A stretch of DNA of 60,495 nucleotides from Delftia tsuruhatensis NBRC 16741. Its GTDB lineage: Bacteria > Pseudomonadota > Gammaproteobacteria > Burkholderiales > Burkholderiaceae_C. Positions 48,301 through 57,800 of this stretch are shown piece by piece (the first letter of the stretch is position 1; each line of letters begins with the position of its first letter). The stretch covers positions 1 through 60,495 of the forward strand of contig NZ_BCTO01000020.1 in the NCBI RefSeq assembly GCF_001571325.1, given 5' to 3'. A program made the position numbers and the translations under genes. Under the pieces are notes generated by a model. That model was not told where the DNA came from and ran no database searches. It saw only the letters and a list, made by a program, of their open reading frames with translations.

Positions 48301-49794
48301 CTATGCCTTGCTCAGCGCGGGCGCGCCCTTGGTCACCTGGCCTGCCATGCCGATGCGGTACACCACGCCGGCAATGAACAGGCCGATGAACCATGCGTAG
48401 TCATAGGCATGCTTGAAGAAATCACCCACGTTAGGGAATGCAGCGGGGAACGCTGCGTGCAGGAAGCCGGGCAGGTTGGGCGCCACGCCCAGGGCGAAGG
48501 CGGCCACGGCCACCCAGTTCCAGCCGTTGGAGTAGCGGTAGACGCCCTCTTCCCTGTACAGGTCTTCCACCACCAGCTGCTTTTTGCGCACCAGGAAGTA
48601 GTCCACCATCAGAATGCCCGCGATCGGCCCCAGCAGGGCCGAGTAGCCGATCAGCCAGGTGAAGATGTAGCCCTCGGTCGATTCCAGGATCTTCCAAGGC
48701 ATCATCACGATGGCAATGGCCACCGTCATGTAGCCGCCCACGCGGTAGCTGATCTTCCTGGGCGCCAGGGCGGAGAAGTCATAGGCCGGCCCCACCAGGT
48801 TGGCCGCCAGGTTCACGCTCACGGTGTCGATCAGCAGCACGATCAGCGCGATCAGAACGGCCGCGCCCGTCATGCGGCTGGCGACATCCACGGGGTCCCA
48901 CAGGGCCTTGCCGTAGATCACCACGGTGCCCGATGTCACCACCACCGCCAGCATGGCCAGCAGCCCCATGGGCACGGGCAGGCCGATGGCCTGGCCCACC
49001 ACCTGGTCCTTCTGCGACTTGGCAAAGCGCGTGAAGTCCGGAATGTTCAAGGCCAGCGTGGCCCAGAAGCCCACCATGGCCGTCAGCGACGGCCAGAACA
49101 CCGACATGAACTGGCCCGCCTTGGGGCCGCCCGGCGCGTACTGCGAAGGCTGCTCCATGATGGGGCCGAAGCCGCCGGCCTTCTGGTAGACCCATCCCAG
49201 CAGCACGAAGCAGATCAGGATCTTGAGCGGCGCTGTCCAGGTCTCCAGCTTGCGGATGGACTCGATGCCATGCACCACAAAGTAGAACTGGATCGCCCAG
49301 AACACCAGAAAGCACACCAGCTGCCCCACATTGATGCCCAGGCCAGCGATCTTCTCGCCTTCCAGCGGATGGCCCAGCAGCACGCCCAGCAGGGTGTAGA
49401 TCATCATGCCGCCGAACCAGGTCTGGATGCCGTACCAGCCACAGGCCACCAGGGCCCGCAGCATGGCCGGCAGCTTGGCGCCGTGGGTGCCGAACGAGGC
49501 ACGGGCCAGCACAGCGAAAGGAATGCCGTACCTGGCCCCGGCATGGCCGATGAGCAGCATGGGAATCAGCACGATGAGATTGCCCAGGAACACCGTCATC
49601 ACCGCCTGCGACCACGACATGCCGTTCGTGATCATGCTGGCGGCCAGCGTGTAGGCCGGGATGCACATCACCATGCCTATCCACAGGGCGGCGAAGTGGT
49701 ACCAGGTCCAGGTGCGCTGGCTAGGCAGCGTGGGTGCGAGGTCGTGGTTCCACAGGCTGCCTGCGGACTCACCGGAATGCGGGGCATGCGACAT
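48301..49794 (-). CDS. NCS1-family nucleobase/hydantoin permease
   Basis: 497 aa with about 12 hydrophobic segments. NCS1 features include LWIGMVMCIPAYTLAASMI in the first helices, GARYGIPFAVLARASFG in the loop after helix 2, GWYGIQTWFGG, and NIPDFTRFAKSQKDQ. It probably imports uracil, dihydropyrimidines, hydantoin or allantoin with H+ or Na+. AGGAG is 7 nt upstream of the ATG. Its place in the operon points to pyrimidine uptake. Confidence 0.9.
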   Translation of the reverse strand: MSHAPHSGESAGSLWNHDLAPTLPSQRTWTWYHFAALWIGMVMCIPAYTLAASMITNGMSWSQAVMTVFLGNLIVLIPMLLIGHAGARYGIPFAVLARASFGTHGAKLPAMLRALVACGWYGIQTWFGGMMIYTLLGVLLGHPLEGEKIAGLGINVGQLVCFLVFWAIQFYFVVHGIESIRKLETWTAPLKILICFVLLGWVYQKAGGFGPIMEQPSQYAPGGPKAGQFMSVFWPSLTAMVGFWATLALNIPDFTRFAKSQKDQVVGQAIGLPVPMGLLAMLAVVVTSGTVVIYGKALWDPVDVASRMTGAAVLIALIVLLIDTVSVNLAANLVGPAYDFSALAPRKISYRVGGYMTVAIAIVMMPWKILESTEGYIFTWLIGYSALLGPIAGILMVDYFLVRKKQLVVEDLYREEGVYRYSNGWNWVAVAAFALGVAPNLPGFLHAAFPAAFPNVGDFFKHAYDYAWFIGLFIAGVVYRIGMAGQVTKGAPALSKA

Positions 49795-49926
49795 TGCGAA
49801 GCTCCTTCTCGAAGAGAGAAATCACCAATCCATTGCTGATCCAGGGTCTGACTTTTTCCATCAAGCGCATTTCGTGCCAGGTCGGCCCGGATGCGGGCCG
49901 TGCGCCGACCTGCCGCAATGCACCCT

Positions 49927-51246
49927 CTAGCCCTGCGCCGTCACGGCCTGGCGCATGGGGTTGTTCGGGTGCGTGGTCCAGTTCGCATACTCCCCGGTGA
50001 CCGTCTGGCCGGTGCGAGGGTCCACCTCGCCCGGCTGCAGGCTGCGCATGGTGATGCACTCGGGCACGGGGCAGATGGACACGCACAGGTTGCAGCCCAC
50101 GCATTCGGTGTCATCCACCTCGAAGCGGCGCACACCGCCCTCCTTGCTGAAAGTGATGGCCTGGTGGGAGGTGTCCTCGCAGGCCACGTGGCAGCGCCCG
50201 CACTGGATGCAGCTGTCCTGGTTGATGACGGCCTTGTCGATGTGGTTGAGGTTGAGGTCCTTCCAGTCCCTGACCGTGGGCACGGCCCGGCCCTGGAAGT
50301 CCTCGATGCGCGCAAAGCCGTGCGCGTCCATGTAGTTGGACAGCCCGTCGCACATGTCCTGCACGATGCGAAAGCCGTAGACCATGGCCGCCGTGCACAC
50401 CTGGACATTGCCGCATCCCAGCGCGATGTATTCGGCCGCGTCCTTCCAGGTGGTGATGCCGCCGATCCCCGAGATGGGCAGGCCCGCCGTCTGCGGATCG
50501 CGCGCGATCTCGGCCACCATGTTCTGGGCGATGGGCTTCACGGCCGGGCCGCAGTAGCCGCCGTGCGAGCCCTGGCCGTCGGTGCTGGGGTGCATGACCA
50601 GGGTGTCCAGGTTCACGCCCATCAGCGAGTTGATGGTGTTGATCAGGGACACCGCATCCGCCCCGCCGGCCTTGGCTGCCCGCGCGGGAAAGCGCACGTC
50701 GGTGATGTTGGGCGTGAGCTTCACGATCACCGGCAGCCGGCTGTACTGCTTGCACCACTGCGTGACCATCTGGATGTACTCGGGCACCTGGCCCACGGCC
50801 GCACCCATGCCGCGCTCGCTCATGCCGTGCGGGCAGCCGAAGTTCAGCTCCAGCCCGTCGGCGCCGGTGTCCTCCACCATGGGCAGGATGCGCTTCCAGC
50901 TTTCCTCCACGCAGGGCACCATCAGCGAGGCGATCAGCGCGCGGTCAGGCCAGGCCTTCTTCACGCGGGTCATCTCCTCCAGGTTGGTGCGCAGCGGCCG
51001 GTCGGTGATCAGCTCGATGTTGTTCAGGCCCATCACGCGCCGGTCCTGCGCCATGAGGGTGGAGTAGCGCGGCCCGTTCACGTTGACCACATGCGGGTCC
51101 TCGCCGAGCGTCTTCCACACCACGCCGCCCCAGCCGGCCTCGAATGCGCGGGTGACGTTGATCTCCTTGTCCGTGGGCGGTGCCGAGGCCAGCCAGAACG
51201 GATTGGGGCTGGAAATGCCCAGAAAGCGGCTGCTGATGTCTGCCAT
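49927..51246 (-). CDS. preA: NAD-dependent dihydropyrimidine dehydrogenase, PreA subunit
   Basis: 439 aa. An FMN TIM barrel (about 1-300; NPFWLASAPPTDKEINVTRA, ELNFGCPHGMSERGMG, GIGGITTWKDAAEYIALGC) carries two [4Fe-4S] ferredoxin motifs near the C-terminus (CIQCGRCHVAC about 330 and CVGCNLCVSICPVPEC about 370). With PreT it reduces uracil and thymine to the 5,6-dihydro forms. It lies 34 nt downstream of preT in the same orientation. Confidence 0.95.
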   Translation of the reverse strand: MADISSRFLGISSPNPFWLASAPPTDKEINVTRAFEAGWGGVVWKTLGEDPHVVNVNGPRYSTLMAQDRRVMGLNNIELITDRPLRTNLEEMTRVKKAWPDRALIASLMVPCVEESWKRILPMVEDTGADGLELNFGCPHGMSERGMGAAVGQVPEYIQMVTQWCKQYSRLPVIVKLTPNITDVRFPARAAKAGGADAVSLINTINSLMGVNLDTLVMHPSTDGQGSHGGYCGPAVKPIAQNMVAEIARDPQTAGLPISGIGGITTWKDAAEYIALGCGNVQVCTAAMVYGFRIVQDMCDGLSNYMDAHGFARIEDFQGRAVPTVRDWKDLNLNHIDKAVINQDSCIQCGRCHVACEDTSHQAITFSKEGGVRRFEVDDTECVGCNLCVSICPVPECITMRSLQPGEVDPRTGQTVTGEYANWTTHPNNPMRQAVTAQG

Positions 51247-51280
51247 GTCGATGCTCCTTGAAAAGCGCGGGCACAGCCGC

Positions 51281-52648
51281 TCAAACCCCGGTCGCCACGG
51301 CGCTGGTCAGCGCCTGGTGCATGGCCCGCGCGGCGACCTTGCCGTGCTCCACCGCCTGCACGGTCAGGTCCTGGCCACCGGCGCGGCAGTCGCCGCCGGC
51401 CCACACGCGCGGCACGCTGGTGCGGCCTTCGTCGTCGGTGTCGATGCGGCCGTCACGCAAGGCAATGGCCGCGCCCGCCGGCGTGGCGACATAGGTCTGG
51501 CCAATGGCCTTGAGCACCATGTCGGCCGGCACGTCGAACACCTCCTGCGTCACCTGCAGCCTGTCGCCCTCCATGCGGGTGCAGGCCATGCGCACGCCGC
51601 AGACCTTGCCGTCCTGCACCAGGATCTCCTGGGGCGCGGCCCACAGCCGCAAGTTGACGCCATGGGTCTGCGCCCATTCCTGCTCCACCCAGGAGGCGGA
51701 CAGCGCATCCTTGCCCCGGCGGTAGAACATGGTGACCTCGTCGGCGCCCAGCAGCCGGGCCTGCACGGACGCATCCACCGCCGTCATGCCGCCGCCGATC
51801 ACCACCACGCGCCGGCCCACCGGCACCATGGATTTGTCGGCCGCCTGGCGGATGTCGGCAATGAAGTCCACCGCATTGCGCAAGCCTTCGGCCTGCGGCT
51901 CGGCCGCGCCCAGCGCATTGACGCCCGCCAGGCCCAGGCCGAGGAATACGGCGTCATGCTCTGCCAGCAGCGAATCCAGCGTGAAATCTCGTCCCAGCCG
52001 CTGGTTGTTGCGCGGCGTGATCCCGCCCACGGACAGCAGCCAGTCGATTTCCTTTTGCGCAAAATCACCGGGGGTCTTGTAGCTGGCCAGGCCGTATTCA
52101 TTGAGCCCGCCCAGCTTGGGCCGGGCGTCGAACAGCACCACCTCGTGGCCCTGCAGCGCCAATTGGTGCGCGCAGGTCAGGCCGGCAGGGCCAGCTCCGA
52201 CCACGGCCACCTTGCGGCCCGTGGCGGCGGCACGCTGGAACAGCGGTGCACCACCGGAGGCCATGAAGGCATCGGTCGCATAGCGTTGCAGTGCACCAAT
52301 TTCGACCGGCTTGTCTTCCTGGGTGTTGCGCACGCAGGCCTGCTCGCACAACTGCTCCGTGGGGCAGACACGGGAGCACATGCCGCCCAGCGGGTTGGCC
52401 GTCAGGATCTCGCGCGCCGCGCCACGGACGTTGTCCTGGGCGATGCGGGCGATGAAGGCCGGCACATCGATGCTGGTGGGGCAGGCCGTGGTGCACGGCG
52501 CGTCATAGCAGTAGTAGCAGCGCTCGGCCTCGATCAGGGCCTGGGCGCGGTTCAGCGGGGGGTGGGCGTCGGAGAAATTGGCCGCGTAGTCGGCCAGGTT
52601 CAGGCGGCCGGCGGCAATGCCGCAGGCGCGTTGCGCGGGGCTATCCAT
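51281..52648 (-). CDS. preT: NAD-dependent dihydropyrimidine dehydrogenase, PreT subunit
   Basis: 455 aa FAD- and NADH-binding subunit related to the small subunit of glutamate synthase. N-terminal Fe-S cysteines (CYYCYDAPC, CPTSIDVPAF, MCSRVCPTEQLC), then FAD-binding GAGPAGLTCA and a second GGGMTAVDAS. It feeds electrons from NADH to PreA. Start 52648 is chosen because GGAGG lies 7 nt upstream; a longer in-frame ATG 78 nt earlier has no such support. First gene of the uracil operon, divergent from a TetR regulator. Confidence 0.93.
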   Translation of the reverse strand: MDSPAQRACGIAAGRLNLADYAANFSDAHPPLNRAQALIEAERCYYCYDAPCTTACPTSIDVPAFIARIAQDNVRGAAREILTANPLGGMCSRVCPTEQLCEQACVRNTQEDKPVEIGALQRYATDAFMASGGAPLFQRAAATGRKVAVVGAGPAGLTCAHQLALQGHEVVLFDARPKLGGLNEYGLASYKTPGDFAQKEIDWLLSVGGITPRNNQRLGRDFTLDSLLAEHDAVFLGLGLAGVNALGAAEPQAEGLRNAVDFIADIRQAADKSMVPVGRRVVVIGGGMTAVDASVQARLLGADEVTMFYRRGKDALSASWVEQEWAQTHGVNLRLWAAPQEILVQDGKVCGVRMACTRMEGDRLQVTQEVFDVPADMVLKAIGQTYVATPAGAAIALRDGRIDTDDEGRTSVPRVWAGGDCRAGGQDLTVQAVEHGKVAARAMHQALTSAVATGV

Positions 52649-52972
52649 GGTGCATCCTCCAGAGTCAGGATTGAGGGCGTGAAGGGGGACACGGCATGCA
52701 GGGCCATGCCGGGCCATCTCGGACAACGCAAGGCGGCCCGCAGGAGGAACTCCTGCAAGGCCCCGGATCCAGCAACACAGTCTTCGGAGGTTTCATCGTG
52801 GTCCTCGCATGTGCAAGTGACGCCTCTTGTCGGGCGCACTGGGGGTGGAACGGAATTTACGCGGGTGAAAAAATTTACCAATCAGTAAAATCACCCAGAA
52901 AGTCGTCAGCAAGAAAGATGCCAGACAATCGCACCAAAATGGCGCCACTTATCTCCACTTACCATCTGCGCA
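52649..52972. promoter_or_regulatory. Divergent control region preT / tetR with candidate operator
   Basis: 324 bp without a gene. At 52863-52896 two nested inverted repeats occur: TTTAC-N6-GTAAA (52874-52889) and the outer GGGTGA (52863-52868) with TCACCC (52891-52896). This is a natural site for the adjacent TetR-family regulator to control both divergent units. I see no other structure in the remainder. Confidence 0.6.
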
Positions 52973-53653
52973 ATGGCAACCCTTTCTGACAATGCGCCCT
53001 CCCCCCAGGCCCGATCGGCCACGCGCAAGCCCACCGCTGCACGGCTGCGCAAGGAGCTGAACATCCTGCAGACGGCCGAACTGCACTTTGCGCAATACGG
53101 CTTCGAAGGCGCATCGCTGGAACTGATCGCGCACGACGCCGGCCTCAGCCGCCACAACCTGCTGTACTACTTCGCCAGCAAGGAGGAGCTGTACCTGCGC
53201 GTGCTGGGCGATGTGCTGACGCAGTGGCTGGCCGGCATGTCCGACCTGCTGCGCGGCGACGACCCGGCGGAGGCCTTGCGCATCTACATCCGGGCCAAGC
53301 TGCAGTCCTCGCGCGAGCGGCCCCATGGCTCCCGTGTCTTCACGCGCGAGGTGATGGCCGGCGCGCCCCGCTTCGGGCAGGCCATATCGAGCCAGGTAGG
53401 CCCGGCGCTGGCAGCCGACGTGCAGGCCTTCGAGCGCTGGGTGGCGCAGGGCAAGATTGCCCGCGTGGATTTCACCCACCTGATGTTCATCCTCTGGTCC
53501 GTGACCCAGGCCTACGCCGACCAGCAGGCCCAGTTCGCGCTGCTGCTGGGCCGGCCGGAACTGACCGCCGACGACTACGACACGGCGGCCGATCTGATCT
53601 ACCGGCTGGTAATCCGTGGCCTGCAGCCGGATACCGCGGCTCTCGCACAATGA
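52973..53653 (+). CDS. TetR-family regulator of the uracil operon (RutR-like)
   Basis: 226 aa. N-terminal TetR helix-turn-helix (about 25-75; [20 protein letters not shown] and [16 protein letters not shown]), then a helical C-terminal ligand domain containing [20 protein letters not shown], the pattern of the RutR-type C-terminal domain. RutR-like proteins sense uracil or thymine. Divergence from preT supports control of pyrimidine catabolism. It ends 4 nt before speG. Confidence 0.85.
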   Translation: MATLSDNAPSPQARSATRKPTAARLRKELNILQTAELHFAQYGFEGASLELIAHDAGLSRHNLLYYFASKEELYLRVLGDVLTQWLAGMSDLLRGDDPAEALRIYIRAKLQSSRERPHGSRVFTREVMAGAPRFGQAISSQVGPALAADVQAFERWVAQGKIARVDFTHLMFILWSVTQAYADQQAQFALLLGRPELTADDYDTAADLIYRLVIRGLQPDTAALAQ

Positions 53654-53657
53654 GCGC

Positions 53658-54188
53658 ATGAATCACAGCATCCGCCTGAGACCCCTGGAGCGCGAAGATC
53701 TGCGCTCCGTGCATCTGCTCAACAACAATGCCGCCATCATGCGCTACTGGTTCGAGGAGCCTTACGAGACCTTCGACGAGCTTTCCGCGCTCTACGACGC
53801 GCACGTGCACGACCAGACCGAGCGCCGCTTCATCGTCGAGCACCAGGGCGATCGCGCCGGTCTCGTCGAGCTGGTGGAGATCGACCTGATCCACCGGCGC
53901 GCCGAGTTCCAGATCATCATCGCCCCCGAGCAGCAGGGCCAGGGCATCGCAGCCCAGGCAACGCGGCTGGCGCTGGACTATGGCTTCAAGACGCTCAACC
54001 TGCACAAGATCTTTCTCCATGTGGACCAGGAGAACGAGAAGGCCATCCACATCTACGCGCGCATAGGCTTCGTGCAGGAAGGCGTGCTGATCGACGAATT
54101 CTTCGCCAATGGCCAGTACCGCAACGCCATCCGCATGTACCTGCTGCAAAACGACTACCTGCAGGCACAGGCCGGAGTCGGCACCTGA
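53658..54188 (+). CDS. speG: Spermidine N1-acetyltransferase
   Basis: 176 aa GNAT enzyme whose sequence follows E. coli SpeG closely ([76 protein letters not shown]). It acetylates spermidine and spermine with acetyl-CoA to relieve polyamine toxicity. The gene starts 4 nt after the TetR stop, so both may be on one transcript, ended by the terminator at 54277. Confidence 0.93.
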   Translation: MNHSIRLRPLEREDLRSVHLLNNNAAIMRYWFEEPYETFDELSALYDAHVHDQTERRFIVEHQGDRAGLVELVEIDLIHRRAEFQIIIAPEQQGQGIAAQATRLALDYGFKTLNLHKIFLHVDQENEKAIHIYARIGFVQEGVLIDEFFANGQYRNAIRMYLLQNDYLQAQAGVGT

Positions 54189-54276
54189 CCTCCTGCCAGA
54201 GGAGCACGGGCCCTGCCCGCCTCCTTGACCGGCAAGTCTCCCCATCGTTGGCGGGCGCACAAACAAAAAAACAAAC

Positions 54277-54309
54277 AAAAAAGCCTTCTGAGTGATCAGA
54301 AGGCTTTTT
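54277..54309. terminator. Bidirectional rho-independent terminator
   Basis: Perfect 9-bp stem GCCTTCTGA-GTGA-TCAGAAGGC (54283-54304), flanked by six A on the left and five T on the right, so it can end speG rightward and the tRNA leftward. Confidence 0.88.
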
Positions 54310-54333
54310 GCATTCCATCTGGCAATGGAAAGT

Positions 54334-54410
54334 TGGTAGGCGCGATTGGACTCGAACCAACGACCCCCACCATGTCAAGGTGGTGCTCTAACCAGCTGAG
54401 CTACGCGCCT
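54334..54410 (-). tRNA. tRNA-Val(GAC), second copy
   Basis: 77 nt with encoded CCA, identical base for base to the copy at 45370-45446, same orientation. Cloverleaf and GAC anticodon as described there. The two copies bracket the uracil catabolic genes and speG. Confidence 0.95.
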
Positions 54411-54477
54411 GTGTTTGTTCGAGAAAGCGATTCTAGCACGGGTTTTCCAGGGCTCCGGCAAAAATACCAGAACAGGC

Positions 54478-56727
54478 TCAGCGCCGCCGTGCCGAACGCA
54501 CGCCCGCCACGGCGGCCACGATACCCAGCACCTTGTTGAGGCGACCGGAATCGGCCACTTCCACGGTGAAGGTCATCCAGGCCGTTCCCTTGACGGATTG
54601 GGTCTGCACGCCGATGACATTGGTCTTCTCCCGCGCAAAGACTTCGGAGATATCGCGCAGCAGGCCCTGCCGGTCGGCCGCTTCTACGGACACATCGACC
54701 GGGTAGACGGCCGAGGCCACGGCCGCCGCCTTGGGCTGGCCCCAGGCCACGTCGATCACGCGCTCGGAATTGCGCGCTGCCATTTCACGGAAGTTGGAGC
54801 AGTCGCAGCGGTGCACGCTCACGCCCTTGCCGCGCGTGACAAAGCCCCGGATGTCGTCCGGCGGCGCAGGCTTGCAGCACTTGGCCAGCTGCGTCATCAG
54901 CGAGTCCACGCCCACGACCAGCACGCCGCCCTTGGGCGAGTCCGTGCCGCGTGCCTTGCGCACCGGGGAGAATTCCTCGACTTCCTCCTCCGCCTCGGCC
55001 GGTCGCAGCACGGTCTCGATGTTGCGCAGCGAGTATTCATCCTTGCCGACGACTTCGAACAAGGCATCGGCCGATTTGAAGCCGAGCTGAACGGCCAGCT
55101 CCTCCAGCTTGACGGCCGTCTTGCCCTCGCGCTGCAGCAGTTTCTCGACCGCCTCGCGGCCGCGCGCCACGGTCTCGTGCGTGGCCTGGGCATTGAACCA
55201 GGCACGCACCTTGGCCTTGGCCCGGTTGCTGGTCAGGTAGCCGAGGTCAGCGTTGAGCCAGTCGCGCGAGGGGCGCCCCTCCTTGACCGTGGTGATCTCC
55301 ACGGTCTGGCCGTTTTGCAGCGGCGTGTTCAGCGGCACCATGGCGCCGTCCACGCGCGCGCCGCGGCAGCGGTGCCCCAGGCTGGTGTGCACCGAGTAGG
55401 CAAAGTCCACGGGCGTCGCGCCCTGCGGCAGCTCGATGACGGCCGCGTCGGGGGTGAGCACGTAGATGCGGTCCTCGAACAGGCCCCGATGGTGGGCGCC
55501 CGCCAGGTCGCTGCCCCAGGCCAGCAACTGGCGCAGCACGGCGATCTTGGCGTCGTACTCGCTGCTGGCCGTGACACCCGCGTATCCCTTGGTGCCCGCC
55601 TCCTTGTAGGCCCAGTGGGCGGCCACGCCGTGCTCGGCGTGGTCGTGCATGGCCTGGGTGCGGATCTGGATCTCGATGGCGCGGCCCGTCTCGTCGCGCA
55701 CCACGGTGTGCAGCGACTGGTAGCCGTTGGGCTTGGGCTTGGCGATGTAGTCGTCGAATTCCGCCTCGATGGGCGTGAACTGCTCGTGCACCCAGGACAG
55801 GGTGGCGTAGCAGTCCTTGATCGTGGGCACGACGACACGCATGGCGCGGATGTCGAAGACCTGGTCGAAGTTCAGCGACTTGCCTCGCATCTTCTTGACG
55901 ATGCTGTAGATGTGCTTGGGCCTGCCTTGCACGGTGGCGCTGATGCTGTGCGCGCGCAGGTCGGCCTCCAGCCGTGCGCGCATCTGCTCCATATAGGCTT
56001 CACGCTCCACGCGCTTTTCATCGAGCAGGCGGGCCACTTCGCGGTAGGTCTCGGGCTCCAGGAAGCGCAGGGACAGATCCTCCAGCTCCCACTTGATCTG
56101 CCAGATGCCCAGCCGGTTGGCCAGCGGCGCAAACACCGTCAGCGCCTCGCGCGCAATGCCGGGCGAGACCGGGCGCTTGCTGGCTGCGTAATAGCGCAGC
56201 GTCTGCAGGCGCGACGCCAGCCGCAGCAGCACCACGCGCAGGTCGCGCGAGAAACCCAGCAGCATCTTGCGCACGTTCTCGGTCTGCGTGGCCTCATCGT
56301 CCAGGTACTGGCCGCCCAGCTCTGCACCGCGCGCCTGCTCCTGCACGCGCATGAGCTTGTTGGTTTCCACGGCCAGGGTGGCGAAATTCTCGCCAAAGGC
56401 CTTGGCGATCACTTCCTGCGGGCGATTGAGGTGCACGCTGGCATGCACCAGATAGATCGCCGCCTGCATGGTTTCGGAGCCGCCGATGGTCTTGAGGATG
56501 GCAGCCACCGCATCGGCATGGGCCATGGTGTTCTCCCCGGACTCCATGGTCTCGGTGGCGATCAGCGGCTCGGCAAAGCTGCGCGCGCGCGCCAGCGCGT
56601 TGACCTGTTCGGGCAGGGTCTGCGACGTGGCCGTGATCAGGTGCGGCAGCACCGACGGCACCTGGCCCGGCGCGGCTGCGCCGGGCGAAGGCGCCTGCAC
56701 GGCGGCCTCGCTGCTGGCAGTCTTCAT
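54478..56727 (-). CDS. relA: (p)ppGpp synthetase RelA
   Basis: 749 aa. Order: degenerate HD domain (about 60-200), synthetase domain (about 245-360; HIYSIVKKMRGKSLNFDQVF, KPKPNGYQSLHTVVRD), TGS (about 400-460; VYVLTPDAAVIELPQGATPV), helical and zinc-finger-like region (CCKPAPPDDIRGF, HRCDC), C-terminal ACT (about 670-745). Where bifunctional SpoT has an HD hydrolase pair, this protein reads AIYLVHASVHLN, so it is probably a pure synthetase. It makes (p)ppGpp on starved ribosomes. The start overlaps the hydrolase stop (ATGA). Confidence 0.92.
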   Translation of the reverse strand: MKTASSEAAVQAPSPGAAAPGQVPSVLPHLITATSQTLPEQVNALARARSFAEPLIATETMESGENTMAHADAVAAILKTIGGSETMQAAIYLVHASVHLNRPQEVIAKAFGENFATLAVETNKLMRVQEQARGAELGGQYLDDEATQTENVRKMLLGFSRDLRVVLLRLASRLQTLRYYAASKRPVSPGIAREALTVFAPLANRLGIWQIKWELEDLSLRFLEPETYREVARLLDEKRVEREAYMEQMRARLEADLRAHSISATVQGRPKHIYSIVKKMRGKSLNFDQVFDIRAMRVVVPTIKDCYATLSWVHEQFTPIEAEFDDYIAKPKPNGYQSLHTVVRDETGRAIEIQIRTQAMHDHAEHGVAAHWAYKEAGTKGYAGVTASSEYDAKIAVLRQLLAWGSDLAGAHHRGLFEDRIYVLTPDAAVIELPQGATPVDFAYSVHTSLGHRCRGARVDGAMVPLNTPLQNGQTVEITTVKEGRPSRDWLNADLGYLTSNRAKAKVRAWFNAQATHETVARGREAVEKLLQREGKTAVKLEELAVQLGFKSADALFEVVGKDEYSLRNIETVLRPAEAEEEVEEFSPVRKARGTDSPKGGVLVVGVDSLMTQLAKCCKPAPPDDIRGFVTRGKGVSVHRCDCSNFREMAARNSERVIDVAWGQPKAAAVASAVYPVDVSVEAADRQGLLRDISEVFAREKTNVIGVQTQSVKGTAWMTFTVEVADSGRLNKVLGIVAAVAGVRSARRR

Positions 56728-57731
56728 TCGTCACTCTCCCTGGCCTGCTCGGCAAGATTCATGGTGCTTGGCAAGCGCTCTTCTCCCCATAAGAACCGGC
56801 ACAGCAAGGCCACCTGCCCTGCCGCGACGAAGGTGGGCGCATGCCCCACCCCTTCAAATTCCACGCAATGCGCCTTCGGGCCGCGCTGCGCCATGGCCTG
56901 TGCCGTGGCCGCCGTCAGCAGATCGGACTGCGCACCACGAACTAGCAAGACGCGTGCCTTGATCTGGTCATACAGCTGCCACAGCAGCGCTTCGCCGGCC
57001 TGGGCCATCTCGCGCGTCATGTGCTGCAGGGGCACCGCAATCTGAGGGTCATAGTGCAGGACAAGGCCGCCATCGGCGGCCGGCCGCATCATAGGTCGCG
57101 TCAATCGCAACCATTGCCCTTCGCTATGTGGGCCGAAGCCTTCGGAAATCAAGAGCAGCGCATGGGCTGCCTGCTCAAGATTTTCAAAATGCGCGCCCTT
57201 GCCCAGGTACTGCCCTATGCGCTCCAGGGCAGACCACTCGATGACAGGTCCCACATCGTTGAGCACCAGCCTGCGGATGGGCGCCGGCAGCGGCAGCCCC
57301 GGCTGGCCCGCAAGCGCCATGCCGATCAGCCCGCCCATGCTGGTGCCCACCCAATCCAATTGTTCGACAGGCGCCTGCGCATGCACCTGGGCCAGCAAGG
57401 CCAGCATGTCGGCTGCGTAAAGAGGCACCTGGTAGGCGGCCGGATCCTGCAGCCAGTCGCTTTCGCCACGCCCGACCACATCGGGGCAGATCACGCGGGC
57501 ACGTTCGCTGAGCCGCTCGGCCAACGCGTCGAAGTCACGTCCCTGGCGCGAAAGGCCGTGCACGCAGACCACGACATGGGGATGGTGCGGATCGCCGGTG
57601 CGATTCCATTCCCAATAAGCCATGCGGTGCGAAGCATTCTCTTGAGCAGCCGGGCTGGCAGTACGGCTCCAGGGTGAGGCACGCCCGGCAACCCCCGGGC
57701 AGGATACGTAGTTCAGCGTAGGATGATTCAT
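56724..57731 (-). CDS. Alpha/beta-fold hydrolase
   Basis: 335 aa. Oxyanion/lid start VCVHGLSRQGRDFD (about 56-69), DVVGRGESDW, nucleophile S131 in VGTSMGG, and a C-terminal GVGHAPTF His. The substrate is unknown; esterase-type activity is likely. It is cotranscribed with relA through an ATGA overlap and is divergent from bdhA, whose start is 69 nt away. The ATG at 57731 lacks a strong ribosome site, but the N-terminal NHPTLNYVSCPG looks like that of related proteins. Confidence 0.85.
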   Translation of the reverse strand: MNHPTLNYVSCPGVAGRASPWSRTASPAAQENASHRMAYWEWNRTGDPHHPHVVVCVHGLSRQGRDFDALAERLSERARVICPDVVGRGESDWLQDPAAYQVPLYAADMLALLAQVHAQAPVEQLDWVGTSMGGLIGMALAGQPGLPLPAPIRRLVLNDVGPVIEWSALERIGQYLGKGAHFENLEQAAHALLLISEGFGPHSEGQWLRLTRPMMRPAADGGLVLHYDPQIAVPLQHMTREMAQAGEALLWQLYDQIKARVLLVRGAQSDLLTAATAQAMAQRGPKAHCVEFEGVGHAPTFVAAGQVALLCRFLWGEERLPSTMNLAEQARESDE

Positions 57732-57800
57732 GGAAACGCATTCGCGGAGCCGGCGCCGATAATGGCTGTGTTGCATCGTACATTCATTCGGAGACTCTCT

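Noticed and set aside
54478..56727. Bifunctional SpoT hydrolase-synthetase
   Set aside because: The N-terminal HD region lacks the paired His-Asp motif needed for hydrolysis, so RelA is the better name.
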